A stretch of DNA of 64,000 nucleotides. Origin: Bacteroidaceae bacterium. Lineage in GTDB: Bacteria > Bacteroidota > Bacteroidia > Bacteroidales > Bacteroidaceae. A program made the translations under genes and the position numbers. Shown here one piece after another: positions 1 to 8,577 of the stretch. Position 1 is the first letter of the stretch, and each line of letters begins with the position of its first letter. The stretch spans positions 62,001-126,000 of the forward strand of contig JAGCFO010000026.1 of assembly GCA_017650105.1 (NCBI GenBank), given 5' to 3'. The notes under the pieces are model-generated. The model saw nothing but the letters and a program-made list of their open reading frames with translations. It was not told where the DNA came from and made no database searches.

Positions 1-1
1 G

Positions 2-1057
2 GAGTTCTTGCGTGATGTCGCACATCTTCGTCCTCGCACAAATACTTTCGGGGCTGTCTTCCGTATCCGCCACAATATGGCTATGGCTATCCACACCTTT
101 TTCCACGAAAAGGGTTTCTACTATTTCCATACGCCCATAATCACGGCTAGCGACTGCGAGGGAGCAGGGCAGATGTTCCAAGTTACTACGATGAACCTCT
201 ATGACTTGAAGAAGACGGAGACGGGTTCCATCGATTATTCGGGAGATTTCTTCGGCAAGCAGACAAGCCTGACCGTTTCAGGACAGTTGGAGGGGGAATT
301 GGCAGCTACAGCACTTGGGGCAATCTACACTTTCGGTCCTACCTTCCGTGCCGAGAACAGCAACACTCCTCGACATCTTGCTGAGTTCTGGATGGTAGAA
401 CCTGAAGTGGCCTTTGCCGATTTGGACGAACTGACTGCTTTGGAAGAAGAATTCATCAAATACTGTGTGAAATGGGCCCTTGACAATTGTGCCGATGATT
501 TGGCATTCTTGAACAAGATGATAGATCCGGGCCTTATTGAGCGCCTTCAGGGTGTTATCTCTACGGATTTTGTGCGTCTTCCCTACACGGAGGGTGTGCG
601 TATCCTCGAAGAGGCAGTTAAGAACGGGCGTAAGTTTGAGTTTCCTGTATACTGGGGCGCAGATCTTGCTTCTGAGCATGAGCGCTATCTGGTTGAGGAG
701 CACTTCAAAAAGCCTGTCATCATGGTGGATTACCCGAAGGAGATAAAGGCTTTCTATATGAAGCAGAATGCTGACGGAAAGACAGTTCAGGGTACCGATG
801 TGCTCTTCCCGCAGATAGGGGAGATTATCGGAGGCTCGGTGCGTGAAGAGAATTACGACAAACTGAAAGCACGTATCGACGAGCTGCATGTTCCGATGAA
901 GGATATGTGGTGGTACCTCGACACACGTCGCTACGGCACTTGCCCCCACGCAGGATTCGGGCTCGGGTTTGAGCGCCTGCTGCTCTTTGTCACAGGCATG
1001 CAGAACATACGCGACGTCATTCCTTTCCCCCGTACGCCTAACAATGCAGCGTTTTGA
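2..1057 (+). CDS. asnS: Asparaginyl-tRNA synthetase, 5'-truncated by window edge
   Basis: This is the C-terminal catalytic part of a class II aminoacyl-tRNA synthetase that charges tRNA-Asn. The frame is already open at base 2, so the N-terminal OB-fold anticodon domain lies outside the window. Class II motif 2 is visible as FRAENSNT followed by [11 protein letters not shown], and motif 3 as [12 protein letters not shown] near the end; the family-typical GTDVLFP and [10 protein letters not shown] segments are also present. The apparent first codon (TTG at 8) is an internal leucine, not a start. A good terminator hairpin follows the stop codon by 14 bases. Confidence 0.96.
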   Translation, partial: EFLRDVAHLRPRTNTFGAVFRIRHNMAMAIHTFFHEKGFYYFHTPIITASDCEGAGQMFQVTTMNLYDLKKTETGSIDYSGDFFGKQTSLTVSGQLEGELAATALGAIYTFGPTFRAENSNTPRHLAEFWMVEPEVAFADLDELTALEEEFIKYCVKWALDNCADDLAFLNKMIDPGLIERLQGVISTDFVRLPYTEGVRILEEAVKNGRKFEFPVYWGADLASEHERYLVEEHFKKPVIMVDYPKEIKAFYMKQNADGKTVQGTDVLFPQIGEIIGGSVREENYDKLKARIDELHVPMKDMWWYLDTRRYGTCPHAGFGLGFERLLLFVTGMQNIRDVIPFPRTPNNAAF

Positions 1058-1071
1058 TTTACAGTTCTCGA

Positions 1072-1101
1072 GGGATGTGCCACAAGGCGCATCCCTTTTT
1101 T
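1072..1101 (+). terminator. Intrinsic terminator of asnS
   Basis: GGGATGTG pairs with CGCATCCC (one G-T pair) around a short loop and is followed by six T residues. Confidence 0.8.
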
Positions 1102-1157
1102 CTTCCTCATTTTGCGGGTTTGAAGCACGGAAAAACTCTTTTTCTTTCTCCATAAAT

Positions 1158-1243
1158 AATTATGAAGAAGGGAAAAATATTTTTGGAGAACACATCTCGC
1201 GCGCTGGAGAACAAAAAAATGAGGTTTGGAGAACTTTTTTTTT
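1158..1243 (+). repeat. Modular intergenic repeat, copy 1
   Basis: Starts with AATTATG, then the GAAGAAGGGAAAAAT module, TTTTTGGAGAACACATCTCGCG, a second GGAGAAC unit and a third partial unit. The right inverted end is not recognisable. It sits downstream of the asnS terminator. Confidence 0.75.
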
Positions 1244-1619
1244 AATGGCCTTAGACGATACTTTTTTAAAGCAATATTTGGCAGGAAAATACGCTTTTCG
1301 CGCATGCGCACGCGTACCTTATATTATAACATTATAAGTCGAATGGTAACAGAATGCCCAAAACTCATAAAGAAGTAGTATGATTTAAAATGTTAAAATT
1401 GCGCATGATTTCATATTGTGTGCAAAAGTGGAATGTTAAAAAGAAGATTTTAAATTTATTTAACATAACAATACCTCTTTCAAATCCTTTTTTTGAGGCT
1501 TAGGAAGAAAGGATTAAGGTGATGCTCTTAAAATGCGAGGAAAAACGTCAAAATATAAGCTAAAAACAGCCCAGATACACAAAAGAGTCAAATTTTTTTA
1601 AAAAATAATTGGATTTTTT

Positions 1620-1649
1620 TTTGGCAGAAAGAAAAAAGTACTATATTTG
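1620..1649 (+). promoter_or_regulatory. Bacteroidetes-type promoter of the coiled-coil lipoprotein gene
   Basis: The -7 box TATATTTG is at 1642-1649 with TTTG at 1620-1623 (18-base spacer). It implies a 5' leader of about 240 bases, long for this phylum. Confidence 0.6.
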
Positions 1650-1892
1650 CAGCGAAAAACTGCCCAAACTATGCCCAAACGTGGTGTGTCTGGCAGTGAT
1701 TCAGTGAGTTAACTTATGGAAAATGAACAAATAACAATAAAGAGTGAAACCCTAAAAACATTATTCTTCTACGAAACAGACAGTGTATTATTTTTAGGTA
1801 AGACGGCGAGGGTAGCCCTTGTCCTTACATCCACTACGGAAAATTTTATCTAATTTTTATTAACTATATTCAAAAACAAAATCAGTTAAACA

Positions 1893-4800
1893 ATGAAAAA
1901 ATCATTTTTAAGTTTCTTGTTAGGAGCGGTAGTAATCGCTTCTGCAAGTGTTTTTGTTTCTTGTCAGGATTATAATGATGACATTAATAACCTGCAGGAG
2001 CAAATTGATCTTAACAAGACTGACCTGACTAATCAGATTAACGATCTGAAGAGTCAGCTGGCTACCCTTCAGGAACAGCACGCAAAGGACGTTACCGCCC
2101 TTGAGAATGCTATCAAAGCTCTTGAGGCTCAGACTGATCTTCGCATTGCAGACGCTAAGGCTGAGGCTATCAAAGAGGCTCAGAAAATGTATGCTGACGC
2201 CATTGCTCACGCCGATGCTGCAGCTGCTGCAGAGGCCGCTAAGGCACTGAACGAGGCTAAATCGTACGCTGCTCAGGTAGCTGCCGCTGAGGCACTCGCT
2301 GCTAAGAATGCTGCCATCGTAGCTGCTAACGAGGCTGCTCAGAAGATGGTTCAGGATGCTATTGATCAGTTCAACAATGCTATTAAGGCACTTGAGGAGA
2401 AGCACGATCGCGACGTTAAGGCTCTTCAGGATGCCGACGCTGCTGAGGCTAAGGCTCGCAAGGATGCTGACGATGCTATCTGGGTTGCTCTGAACAAGGC
2501 TATCGCTGACATCGAGCAGGCACAGAAGGACATCGTAAAGGCTCAGGCTACTGCTGACGAGGCTCTGGCTCTTGCTAAGGCTAACAAGGCTGCCATCGAG
2601 GCAGAGGTTGCTCGTGCAAAGGCTGCTGAGGGTAAGTTGCAGGAGGGTATCGATGCTAATGCTGCTGAGATCACCAAGCTGTGGACCAAGTGCGATGAGC
2701 TGAACGACGCTATCCTGAAGAATGCTGCTAGAATCGAAGAGGTTTACACCGAGCTCGACAAGAAGATCGCTGCCGTTCGCGACCGCGTTGCTGTTCTTGA
2801 GAACAAGGTTTCTACCCTCGAGGATCAGATGAAGGAAGCTTACAGACAACTCGCTGACCATCAGGCACGTATCGAAGCTCTTGAGGCTTGGGTTGAGGCT
2901 TATGAGCCCGTTATCGAGGACCTCGTAAACCGCATGGGTATTGCTGAGAGCAAGATTGATGATCTCTATGACAGGCTCGCTAAGGAGATCCAGGATCGCA
3001 AGGATGCTGACGCTGCTCTTCAGGAGCAGATCACTGCTAACTTGAACAAGATCAATCAGGAAATTCAGGATCGCAAGGATGCTGACGCTGCTCTTCAGGC
3101 TCAGATCACCGCTAACAGAAAGTCAATCGACTCTCTCTGCGTTGTTGTAAAGAATCTTGAAGATAAGGCTGCTAAGCTCCGTGAGGATCTTGATGCTGAA
3201 GTTAACCGCGCAAAGGCTGCCGAGGCTGACCTCCAGGGACAGATCGACGACCTGAACAACGCTGTTGATAGCTTGGGCAAAGAGCTCGTTCGCGTAGAGG
3301 GCAAGCTTGACGCTGCTATCGCGAAGTATGATGCTGAAATCGCTGCTATCAAGGACCAGCTCACTCACCTCTTCGGCAACGACTTCGCTGTTGTTACCGA
3401 CGTATTCCTTGATAAGGTTATCAAGAATCCTCTGTACAAGTTCGACTACACCGCTATCGTTGAGGACGTTATCTTCCCGTTCGAAGGCGCTAAGAATGCA
3501 AAGGAAATCAAGACCGACACCATCGTTGTTGGCGAGGCTGAATCAGAGCCTGGTTTGCTTGTTGTAACCATCAATCCTACTACCGAGGACTGGACCGGTA
3601 AGAACCTCTTCCTCTATGATGAGAAGGGTCTTGCTCACCCGTTCTTCACACTGGCTAACACCCAGCTCTATGATGGCGAATACATCTTCACCCGTGCTGA
3701 GGGTGGCGAACCTCGCTATTCTGCTGACATCATCGGTGGTGAACTCACTGATGAGCAGCTGATTGCTGGTCTCGAAGAGCCTACTGAGGAGGATATTGAG
3801 GTTATCGATACTCCTTCAGAGAATGTTGCAACCAACGAGACTCAGGCTGACATGAGTGGTGATGGCGAAGAAGGCGAAGAGGTTGTTCCTCTCTATGCAG
3901 TAGCTGCTGAATACTTCCTCTACAACGAGGCTGGCGAAGAAATTCGTGAGCTTTGCTACTCTCTCTTCAAGTTCGACGGTATCTATGACGTTGAAGGTAC
4001 TCTCCTCGAGGGTCTGGGCGACGAAATCGACTGGACTGTTTCAGTAGAAGATGAGTTTGACGTTGTTACCGAGTTCGAGAACATCCAGAATGGTAAGGAC
4101 TCTCTCCATTATGTATATTGCACCGCTGCCATCGACGCTTGTGGTGACACAATCGCTGAGGCTACCGATTACATGAACGGTCTTGGTAACTATGCTAAGG
4201 TTATCAACGCTGCAGATATGGAGAATCCTTGGACTGTAACCGTAGATGAGAAATATGCATTCTACACCTTCGTTTATCATTACTTTGTGATGGACGTTAA
4301 CGGTAACATCATCGACCTTGGCGAACAAGCTGTTACTATTGGTTCTAACATTGAGCCTGAACGTAAGGTATTCACCTTCGCAGTTACTCCTGACAGCGCT
4401 GGTCTGAACAAGTCTGAGGCTCAGGCAATTCCTGTTGAGCTCGCTTGGAACGAGGCTCTGCCCGATTGCTCCGAACTCGTTGCTTACGTAACTCCGCTTG
4501 CAATTCCTGAGGAAGAGGGTGGCCTGCAGCTTGGTATTACAGCTGTTAAGCTCTATCCTGAGTTCCGTGAAGAAGCTCAAAGCGATCCGTTCGGTAAGGA
4601 TGAAGCTGAGGCTGTTGATGAGCTGTATGTTGTTTACGATCCTGCTAAGCTGGTTGTAGGTGAGACTTACACCTACGCTGTTGAGGTTAAGATGAAGGAA
4701 CTCACCATCAGCTACGACACTATCCATGTTGTAATGATGCGTCCTGAAGGCTACGACTTCGACTGCCTCGAGAAGATCACTTCTGCTTGGAACAAGGACA

Positions 4801-5861
4801 AGAGCCGCACCATCGTTTGGGCACAGGGCTTCGTTCCTGGTGATGCTGAGAATGAAGAGACCGCTAACCAGAACGCTTGGTACGATCTGAACGGTTCGTT
4901 CACCAACATTCCTACCGCTGAGGAGAGTCCTCGTGAGGATGGCACTGAGTTCGTATTCGTTAACGTTACTGGCGCTGAGCCTTACAAGGCTAACACCAAG
5001 TATCACGGTGAACTCACTGTTGGTCAGATTGTAACTATGCCTACTGTTGAGAACAACGATTCTATCGTAGTTCCTTACACCGCAGTTCTTGCTGACGACA
5101 ACGAGAGCCCAAGTATCTGCAACTGGTGGTACAAACTCGAGTTTGGCACGAAGGTATTCGGCCTCGAGAGCCTCTATGGCTATGAGAAGCCTCATACCGC
5201 TCTTGATCATCAGTTCGAGATTGCATTCCAGAGCCCGATCTATCACGACGGTGTTGTTTACAACTACGTAACTGGCAACTATGAAGGTGGCTGTGTACTC
5301 GTTGGCGATTCTATGATCGTTGCTACTGACGGTACCGAGTATCCTGCATTCTTCATCGAGTTCCCGCGTATGACCTACTACATCGCAGAAGCTAACTTCC
5401 AGGGTTCGAACGATCCTTCAACTTCTGTAGTCGATCCTATCAAGTACTTCGGCGAGATCGCTCCTGACTATGCTACATGGCAGGAAGATCGTGACGGTGT
5501 TTACATTGAGAAGACCGCTGCTGACAAGGATGAGGATGGCAAGCTCACTTATCTGGATCTGCTCTATCGTGATGCACGTATCTACAATGTAGAAATCGAA
5601 CTTGCTGAGGCTCCTGCAACTCTCACAGGTCTGAATGACTACACTGTATGGAACGACAAGACCAATGAATACCTCTTCGAGGAGAAGCCTACTGTAACCA
5701 ACATGGGTATTGAGTTCAAGACCTATGACAAGTATCCTTCACTCCAGACAATTCCTGCATTCTACTATGTAATGAAGGTTACCGACATCTGGGGTCTCGA
5801 GAAGAAGTATCCGTTCATCATCACCATCAATCCTAACACCAAGGAAGGTGAGCAGTTCTAA
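1893..5861 (+). CDS. Giant coiled-coil surface lipoprotein
   Basis: A 1322-residue exported protein of unknown function. Residues 1-24 form a lipoprotein signal ending in FVSC, with Cys24 the likely lipidated residue, followed by an Asp-rich stretch. Residues about 28-490 are an almost unbroken Ala/Glu/Lys-rich coiled coil with internal repeats such as QDRKDADAALQ occurring twice. The remaining 830 residues are acidic, rich in Tyr, Val and Thr, and look like beta domains I cannot assign. Codon use is extremely biased (Lys mostly AAG, Ala mostly GCT, Glu mostly GAG), which suggests very high expression. It is followed by a hairpin and an OmpA-family gene, so the two may form one outer-surface unit. 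A role as a stalk or cell-surface fibre is inference. Confidence 0.85.
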   Translation: MKKSFLSFLLGAVVIASASVFVSCQDYNDDINNLQEQIDLNKTDLTNQINDLKSQLATLQEQHAKDVTALENAIKALEAQTDLRIADAKAEAIKEAQKMYADAIAHADAAAAAEAAKALNEAKSYAAQVAAAEALAAKNAAIVAANEAAQKMVQDAIDQFNNAIKALEEKHDRDVKALQDADAAEAKARKDADDAIWVALNKAIADIEQAQKDIVKAQATADEALALAKANKAAIEAEVARAKAAEGKLQEGIDANAAEITKLWTKCDELNDAILKNAARIEEVYTELDKKIAAVRDRVAVLENKVSTLEDQMKEAYRQLADHQARIEALEAWVEAYEPVIEDLVNRMGIAESKIDDLYDRLAKEIQDRKDADAALQEQITANLNKINQEIQDRKDADAALQAQITANRKSIDSLCVVVKNLEDKAAKLREDLDAEVNRAKAAEADLQGQIDDLNNAVDSLGKELVRVEGKLDAAIAKYDAEIAAIKDQLTHLFGNDFAVVTDVFLDKVIKNPLYKFDYTAIVEDVIFPFEGAKNAKEIKTDTIVVGEAESEPGLLVVTINPTTEDWTGKNLFLYDEKGLAHPFFTLANTQLYDGEYIFTRAEGGEPRYSADIIGGELTDEQLIAGLEEPTEEDIEVIDTPSENVATNETQADMSGDGEEGEEVVPLYAVAAEYFLYNEAGEEIRELCYSLFKFDGIYDVEGTLLEGLGDEIDWTVSVEDEFDVVTEFENIQNGKDSLHYVYCTAAIDACGDTIAEATDYMNGLGNYAKVINAADMENPWTVTVDEKYAFYTFVYHYFVMDVNGNIIDLGEQAVTIGSNIEPERKVFTFAVTPDSAGLNKSEAQAIPVELAWNEALPDCSELVAYVTPLAIPEEEGGLQLGITAVKLYPEFREEAQSDPFGKDEAEAVDELYVVYDPAKLVVGETYTYAVEVKMKELTISYDTIHVVMMRPEGYDFDCLEKITSAWNKDKSRTIVWAQGFVPGDAENEETANQNAWYDLNGSFTNIPTAEESPREDGTEFVFVNVTGAEPYKANTKYHGELTVGQIVTMPTVENNDSIVVPYTAVLADDNESPSICNWWYKLEFGTKVFGLESLYGYEKPHTALDHQFEIAFQSPIYHDGVVYNYVTGNYEGGCVLVGDSMIVATDGTEYPAFFIEFPRMTYYIAEANFQGSNDPSTSVVDPIKYFGEIAPDYATWQEDRDGVYIEKTAADKDEDGKLTYLDLLYRDARIYNVEIELAEAPATLTGLNDYTVWNDKTNEYLFEEKPTVTNMGIEFKTYDKYPSLQTIPAFYYVMKVTDIWGLEKKYPFIITINPNTKEGEQF

Positions 5862-5881
5862 TCTGCAGAATTTTTGAAAAC

Positions 5882-5916
5882 AGAAGGAGGAAGCTGAGTC
5901 TTCACTTCCTCCTTCT
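5882..5916 (+). terminator. Hairpin between lipoprotein gene and ompA-like gene
   Basis: AGAAGGAGGAAG pairs perfectly with CTTCCTCCTTCT around an 11-base loop. Only a short T run follows, so it may be an attenuator or a 3'-end stabiliser within one transcript rather than a full terminator. Confidence 0.6.
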
Positions 5917-5956
5917 TTCAAAAAACAAACCCTAAAACAATCTGAAAGTAAATAAA

Positions 5957-7042
5957 ATGAAATCAAGAATATTCTTATTCGCTGCTGCTCTTCTGGCTAC
6001 TTCTTTCGTAGTAGCTCAGAACGCAAACGATGAGGTGGTGACTGAGTTCAATCCACATTGGTATCTTCAGGTACAGGGTGGTGCTGCAGAGACTCTTGGT
6101 GAGGTTAGTTTCACCGAACTGATATCTCCGGCTGCTCAGCTTGCTATCGGTCGTCAGTTCTCCCCTAACTGGGCTGTTCGCTTCGCAGTCGATGGCTGGC
6201 AGGCAAAAGGCTCATGGGTTAATCCTCATAATGTTTACAAGTTCAACTACGTAGGTGCTAACTTCGATGTATTCTTCAATCTGACGAATGCCATCTGTGG
6301 TTGGAAACCCGATCGCGTATTCAATTTCAGCCTCTTTGCTGGTGCTGGTTGCAACTATGCATTCAACAATCAGGAAGCTGTTGATTTCCACGCTACATCC
6401 ACCTACACTCCAGCTTATCTTTGGAGACACTACTGGATTACTCCCGTTGGCCGTTTCGGTTGTGCTGCTGACGTCCGTCTGACAGAGCGTTTGGCTCTCG
6501 GACTTGAGGCAAATGCAAATATTCTCAATGACCATTTCAACTCAAAGAAGGCTCATGACAGCAATGTTGACTGGCAGTTCAATGCACTTCTTGGCTTGAA
6601 GCTCGCTCTTGGTCCTACCAGCAAGACTACGGTTATTCCTGCTCCGGTTGTTCCCGTTGTTGAACCCGAACCAGCTCCCGTAGTTGTTGAAAAGAAGGCA
6701 GAGCCCGTTGTTATCGAGGATATCCGCAAGGACATCTTCTTTGAGATTCGTTCTTCTGTTCTCTCAGAGGAAAGCGTATCTAAGCTGAATGAAATCGTTG
6801 TCTACATGCGTGATCACAAGGATGCTAAGGTTACCGTTTCTGCTTATGCTGACGTTAACACTGGTAATCCTCGTATCAACCAGGGATATTCTGAGGCTCG
6901 TGAGAACTCCGTTGTTAACTATCTCGTTGACCACGGTGTAGCTCCCGCTCGCATCTCCCACGCTCACTATGGTGACACCGTTCAGCCCTTCGCTGAGAAT
7001 GATCTCAACCGTGTAGCTATTTGCGTTGCTACCGTTAAGTAA
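5957..7042 (+). CDS. OmpA-family outer membrane protein
   Basis: A 361-residue protein with a Sec signal peptide (about 1-20, ending in VVAQ), a beta-barrel-like region (about 25-215), a Pro/Val/Glu-rich linker (about 223-250) and a C-terminal OmpA-like peptidoglycan-binding domain (about 255-361). The C-terminal domain retains the family pattern, including SEARENSVVNYLV and ISHAHYGDTVQP with a terminal NDLNRV. It probably anchors the outer membrane to peptidoglycan. Its codon bias matches the upstream giant lipoprotein, which lies 95 bases away, so both are probably highly expressed. The start is the ATG directly before the signal peptide. Confidence 0.92.
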   Translation: MKSRIFLFAAALLATSFVVAQNANDEVVTEFNPHWYLQVQGGAAETLGEVSFTELISPAAQLAIGRQFSPNWAVRFAVDGWQAKGSWVNPHNVYKFNYVGANFDVFFNLTNAICGWKPDRVFNFSLFAGAGCNYAFNNQEAVDFHATSTYTPAYLWRHYWITPVGRFGCAADVRLTERLALGLEANANILNDHFNSKKAHDSNVDWQFNALLGLKLALGPTSKTTVIPAPVVPVVEPEPAPVVVEKKAEPVVIEDIRKDIFFEIRSSVLSEESVSKLNEIVVYMRDHKDAKVTVSAYADVNTGNPRINQGYSEARENSVVNYLVDHGVAPARISHAHYGDTVQPFAENDLNRVAICVATVK

Positions 7043-7071
7043 AAAGGGGAGGATTCGTTTCCTCTTGCAGG

Positions 7072-7108
7072 AATCCGGCTGCTTTCACGCAGCCGGATTT
7101 TTTTTTTT
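7072..7108 (+). terminator. Strong intrinsic terminator after ompA-like gene
   Basis: AATCCGGCTGC pairs perfectly with GCAGCCGGATT around a six-base loop and is followed by nine T residues. Confidence 0.93.
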
Positions 7109-7160
7109 ATCCTTTTCTCTTTTCTGTTTCCAAAGATCTTTCGCTCTTTCCTTTTTTATA

Positions 7161-7250
7161 GGTTCTCTTTCCAAAACATATTATTTGTTCTCCAGCGCGT
7201 GATATTTGTTCTCCAAAAAAAGTTTTCCCTTCTTCATATTTGTTTTTTCA
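7161..7250 (-). repeat. Modular intergenic repeat, copy 2 (inverted)
   Basis: The same modules as the other copies but read on the minus strand: TTGTTCTCCAGCGCG, TGATATTTGTTCTCC, then TTTTCCCTTCTTCATA. It lies between the ompA-like terminator and the rplM promoter. Terminal repeats are degraded. Confidence 0.75.
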
Positions 7251-7385
7251 TTTCTTGTTGTTTTTCAATTCGAAATATCTACGATTTTATCGAATTATGG
7301 TTGAGAAAATATCTCATAATTTTTGAGTTTCTTTTTTTTATGCGTCTCCTGTTTTTTACTTAAGAGAAAGATTTTTATTGAAATA

Positions 7386-7417
7386 TTTGGTTACTTGATA
7401 ATATTGTGGTAATTTTG
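7386..7417 (+). promoter_or_regulatory. Promoter of rplM-rpsI operon
   Basis: TTTG at 7386-7389 and TAATTTTG at 7410-7417 are separated by 20 bases, a textbook Bacteroidetes primary sigma-factor site. Transcription should begin near 7424. Confidence 0.82.
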
Positions 7418-7423
7418 CAAGCC

Positions 7424-7603
7424 GATTATTATCGACCTTTTTGTAAAAGGTTAAGTATGAGTGCGTTGGGCTGAAAAGCCTTGCGCCTAAGGGAAGGAAT
7501 TAGCCTGCTTTTCCTTGGGATAAACACTCAGGGTGAGGGAAAATCGCGAGATTGACCCAAGCGAAATGAAAAAAATTATTAGTAGTAACAATTAAACATT
7601 AAA
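7424..7603 (+). ncRNA. Structured 5' leader of rplM (putative L13 autoregulatory leader)
   Basis: About 180 untranslated bases with several pairings: a GCG...GGCT-GAAA-AGCC...CGC hairpin near 7462-7491, a long-range pair GAGTG/CACTC, and CTTGGG...CCCAAG closing a domain near 7535-7563. Ribosomal protein operons are commonly autoregulated through such leaders, and a Bacteroidia L13 leader class has, as I recall, been proposed. Assignment to that class is by position and structure only. Confidence 0.6.
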
Positions 7604-8065
7604 ATGGACACTTTAAGTTACAAGACCGTATCTGTAAACAAAGCTACTGCTACCAAGGAATGGGTTGTGGTGGATGCATCTGATCAGATCCTCGGTCGTC
7701 TTGGCACTAAGGTTGCCAAGTTGCTGAGAGGTAAGTATAAACCTAACTTCACCCCTCACGTAGATTGCGGTGATAACGTTATTATCATCAATGCCGACAA
7801 GGTAAAGCTCACGGGTAACAAATGGAACGATCGCGTTTATCTTCGTTATTCGCTTTATCCTGGTGGCCAGTATGCATATTCTCCTGCCCAGTTGATGGCA
7901 CGCCCCAACGGTGTTGACCGTCTGGTTCGCAAGGTTGTCAAGGGTATGCTCCCCAAGAACAAGCTTTCTGCTCGCCTGCTCGATAATCTTTATATCTATG
8001 CTGGTTCAGAGCATCCTCATCAGGCTCAGAGTCCTAAGGCAATTGATATTAATACCCTCAAATAA
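7604..8065 (+). CDS. rplM: 50S ribosomal protein L13 (uL13)
   Basis: A 153-residue protein matching uL13 over its whole length: WVVVDASDQILGRLGTKVAK near the start, the HVDCGDNVIIINADK segment, the YPGGQ turn and the terminal YAGSEHPHQAQ element. It binds 23S rRNA early in large-subunit assembly. It is followed after 8 bases by rpsI, the usual rplM-rpsI pair, and preceded by a structured leader and a strong promoter. Confidence 0.98.
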   Translation: MDTLSYKTVSVNKATATKEWVVVDASDQILGRLGTKVAKLLRGKYKPNFTPHVDCGDNVIIINADKVKLTGNKWNDRVYLRYSLYPGGQYAYSPAQLMARPNGVDRLVRKVVKGMLPKNKLSARLLDNLYIYAGSEHPHQAQSPKAIDINTLK

Positions 8066-8073
8066 ATCGAAAT

Positions 8074-8460
8074 ATGGAAGTAGTAAATGCATTAGGCAGA
8101 CGCAAAAGTGCTGTTGCTCGCGTATTTGTTAAGGAAGGAACGGGCATTATCACAATCAACAAGCGTGACTTGACCAATTATTTCCCCTCAACAATCCTCC
8201 AGTATGTCGTAAAGCAGCCTCTGGCAAAGTTGGAAGCAGAGGGAAAATATGATATTAACGTAAACGTGGTTGGCGGAGGTTTCACCGGCCAGTCACAGGC
8301 AATCCGTTTGGGCATTGCACGTGCTTTGGTGAAGATTAATCCCGACGACAAGAAGACTCTTCGCAGCGAAGGCTTCATGACGCGTGATGCTCGTGAGGTT
8401 GAGCGTAAGAAGCCGGGTCGTCCAAAGGCACGCCGCAGATTCCAGTTCAGCAAGCGTTAA
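8074..8460 (+). CDS. rpsI: 30S ribosomal protein S9 (uS9)
   Basis: A 128-residue uS9 protein. The N-terminus begins directly with the conserved ALGRRKSAVARV segment. The GGGFTGQSQAIRLGIARAL core and the basic C-terminal tail ending in RRFQFSKR, which reaches toward the P-site tRNA, are present. It is translationally close to rplM (8-base gap). A structured spacer separates it from rpsB. Confidence 0.98.
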   Translation: MEVVNALGRRKSAVARVFVKEGTGIITINKRDLTNYFPSTILQYVVKQPLAKLEAEGKYDINVNVVGGGFTGQSQAIRLGIARALVKINPDDKKTLRSEGFMTRDAREVERKKPGRPKARRRFQFSKR

Positions 8461-8474
8461 TGTCTGCTCGGAAT

Positions 8475-8524
8475 GGTTTAGTATCTAAACCGACGCGACT
8501 CTCAGCATGAGATTACCCGTCGGT
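8475..8524 (+). promoter_or_regulatory. Possible rpsB leader with two alternative hairpins
   Basis: GGTTTAG (8475-8481) pairs with CTAAACC (8485-8491), while the overlapping ACCGACG (8489-8495) pairs with CGTCGGT (8518-8524) around a small TCTCA/TGAGA stem. The two outer stems share bases 8489-8491 and so compete. The position before rpsB fits an S2 regulatory leader; no T run marks a terminator. Confidence 0.5.
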
Positions 8525-8577
8525 TGGTAAATCAAATTTTACTAAAAAAGAAAGTAAACAAATAATAAAACAACATC

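Larger units (their letters stand above)
1102..1892. other. 790-base gene-free region: repeat copy, promoter and long leader
   Basis: There is no convincing gene here. From left to right it holds a copy of the modular intergenic repeat (1158-1243), an AT-rich stretch (about 1340-1620) in which I see nothing specific, a promoter with its -7 box at 1642-1649, and an untranslated leader of about 240 bases before the start at 1893. The leader contains a short hairpin around 1806-1830 built on GAGGGTAGCCCTT. The ORFs across 931-1337 are not supported. Confidence 0.6.

Noticed and set aside
1920..2861. 313-codon minus-strand ORF rich in Ser and Leu
   Set aside because: A shadow of the Ala/Glu/Lys coiled coil on the plus strand, caused by its biased codons.
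4041..5246. 401-codon ORF on the minus strand inside the giant lipoprotein gene
   Set aside because: It is antisense to a gene with strong codon bias; the product has no recognisable domains and the plus-strand frame has a signal peptide and promoter.
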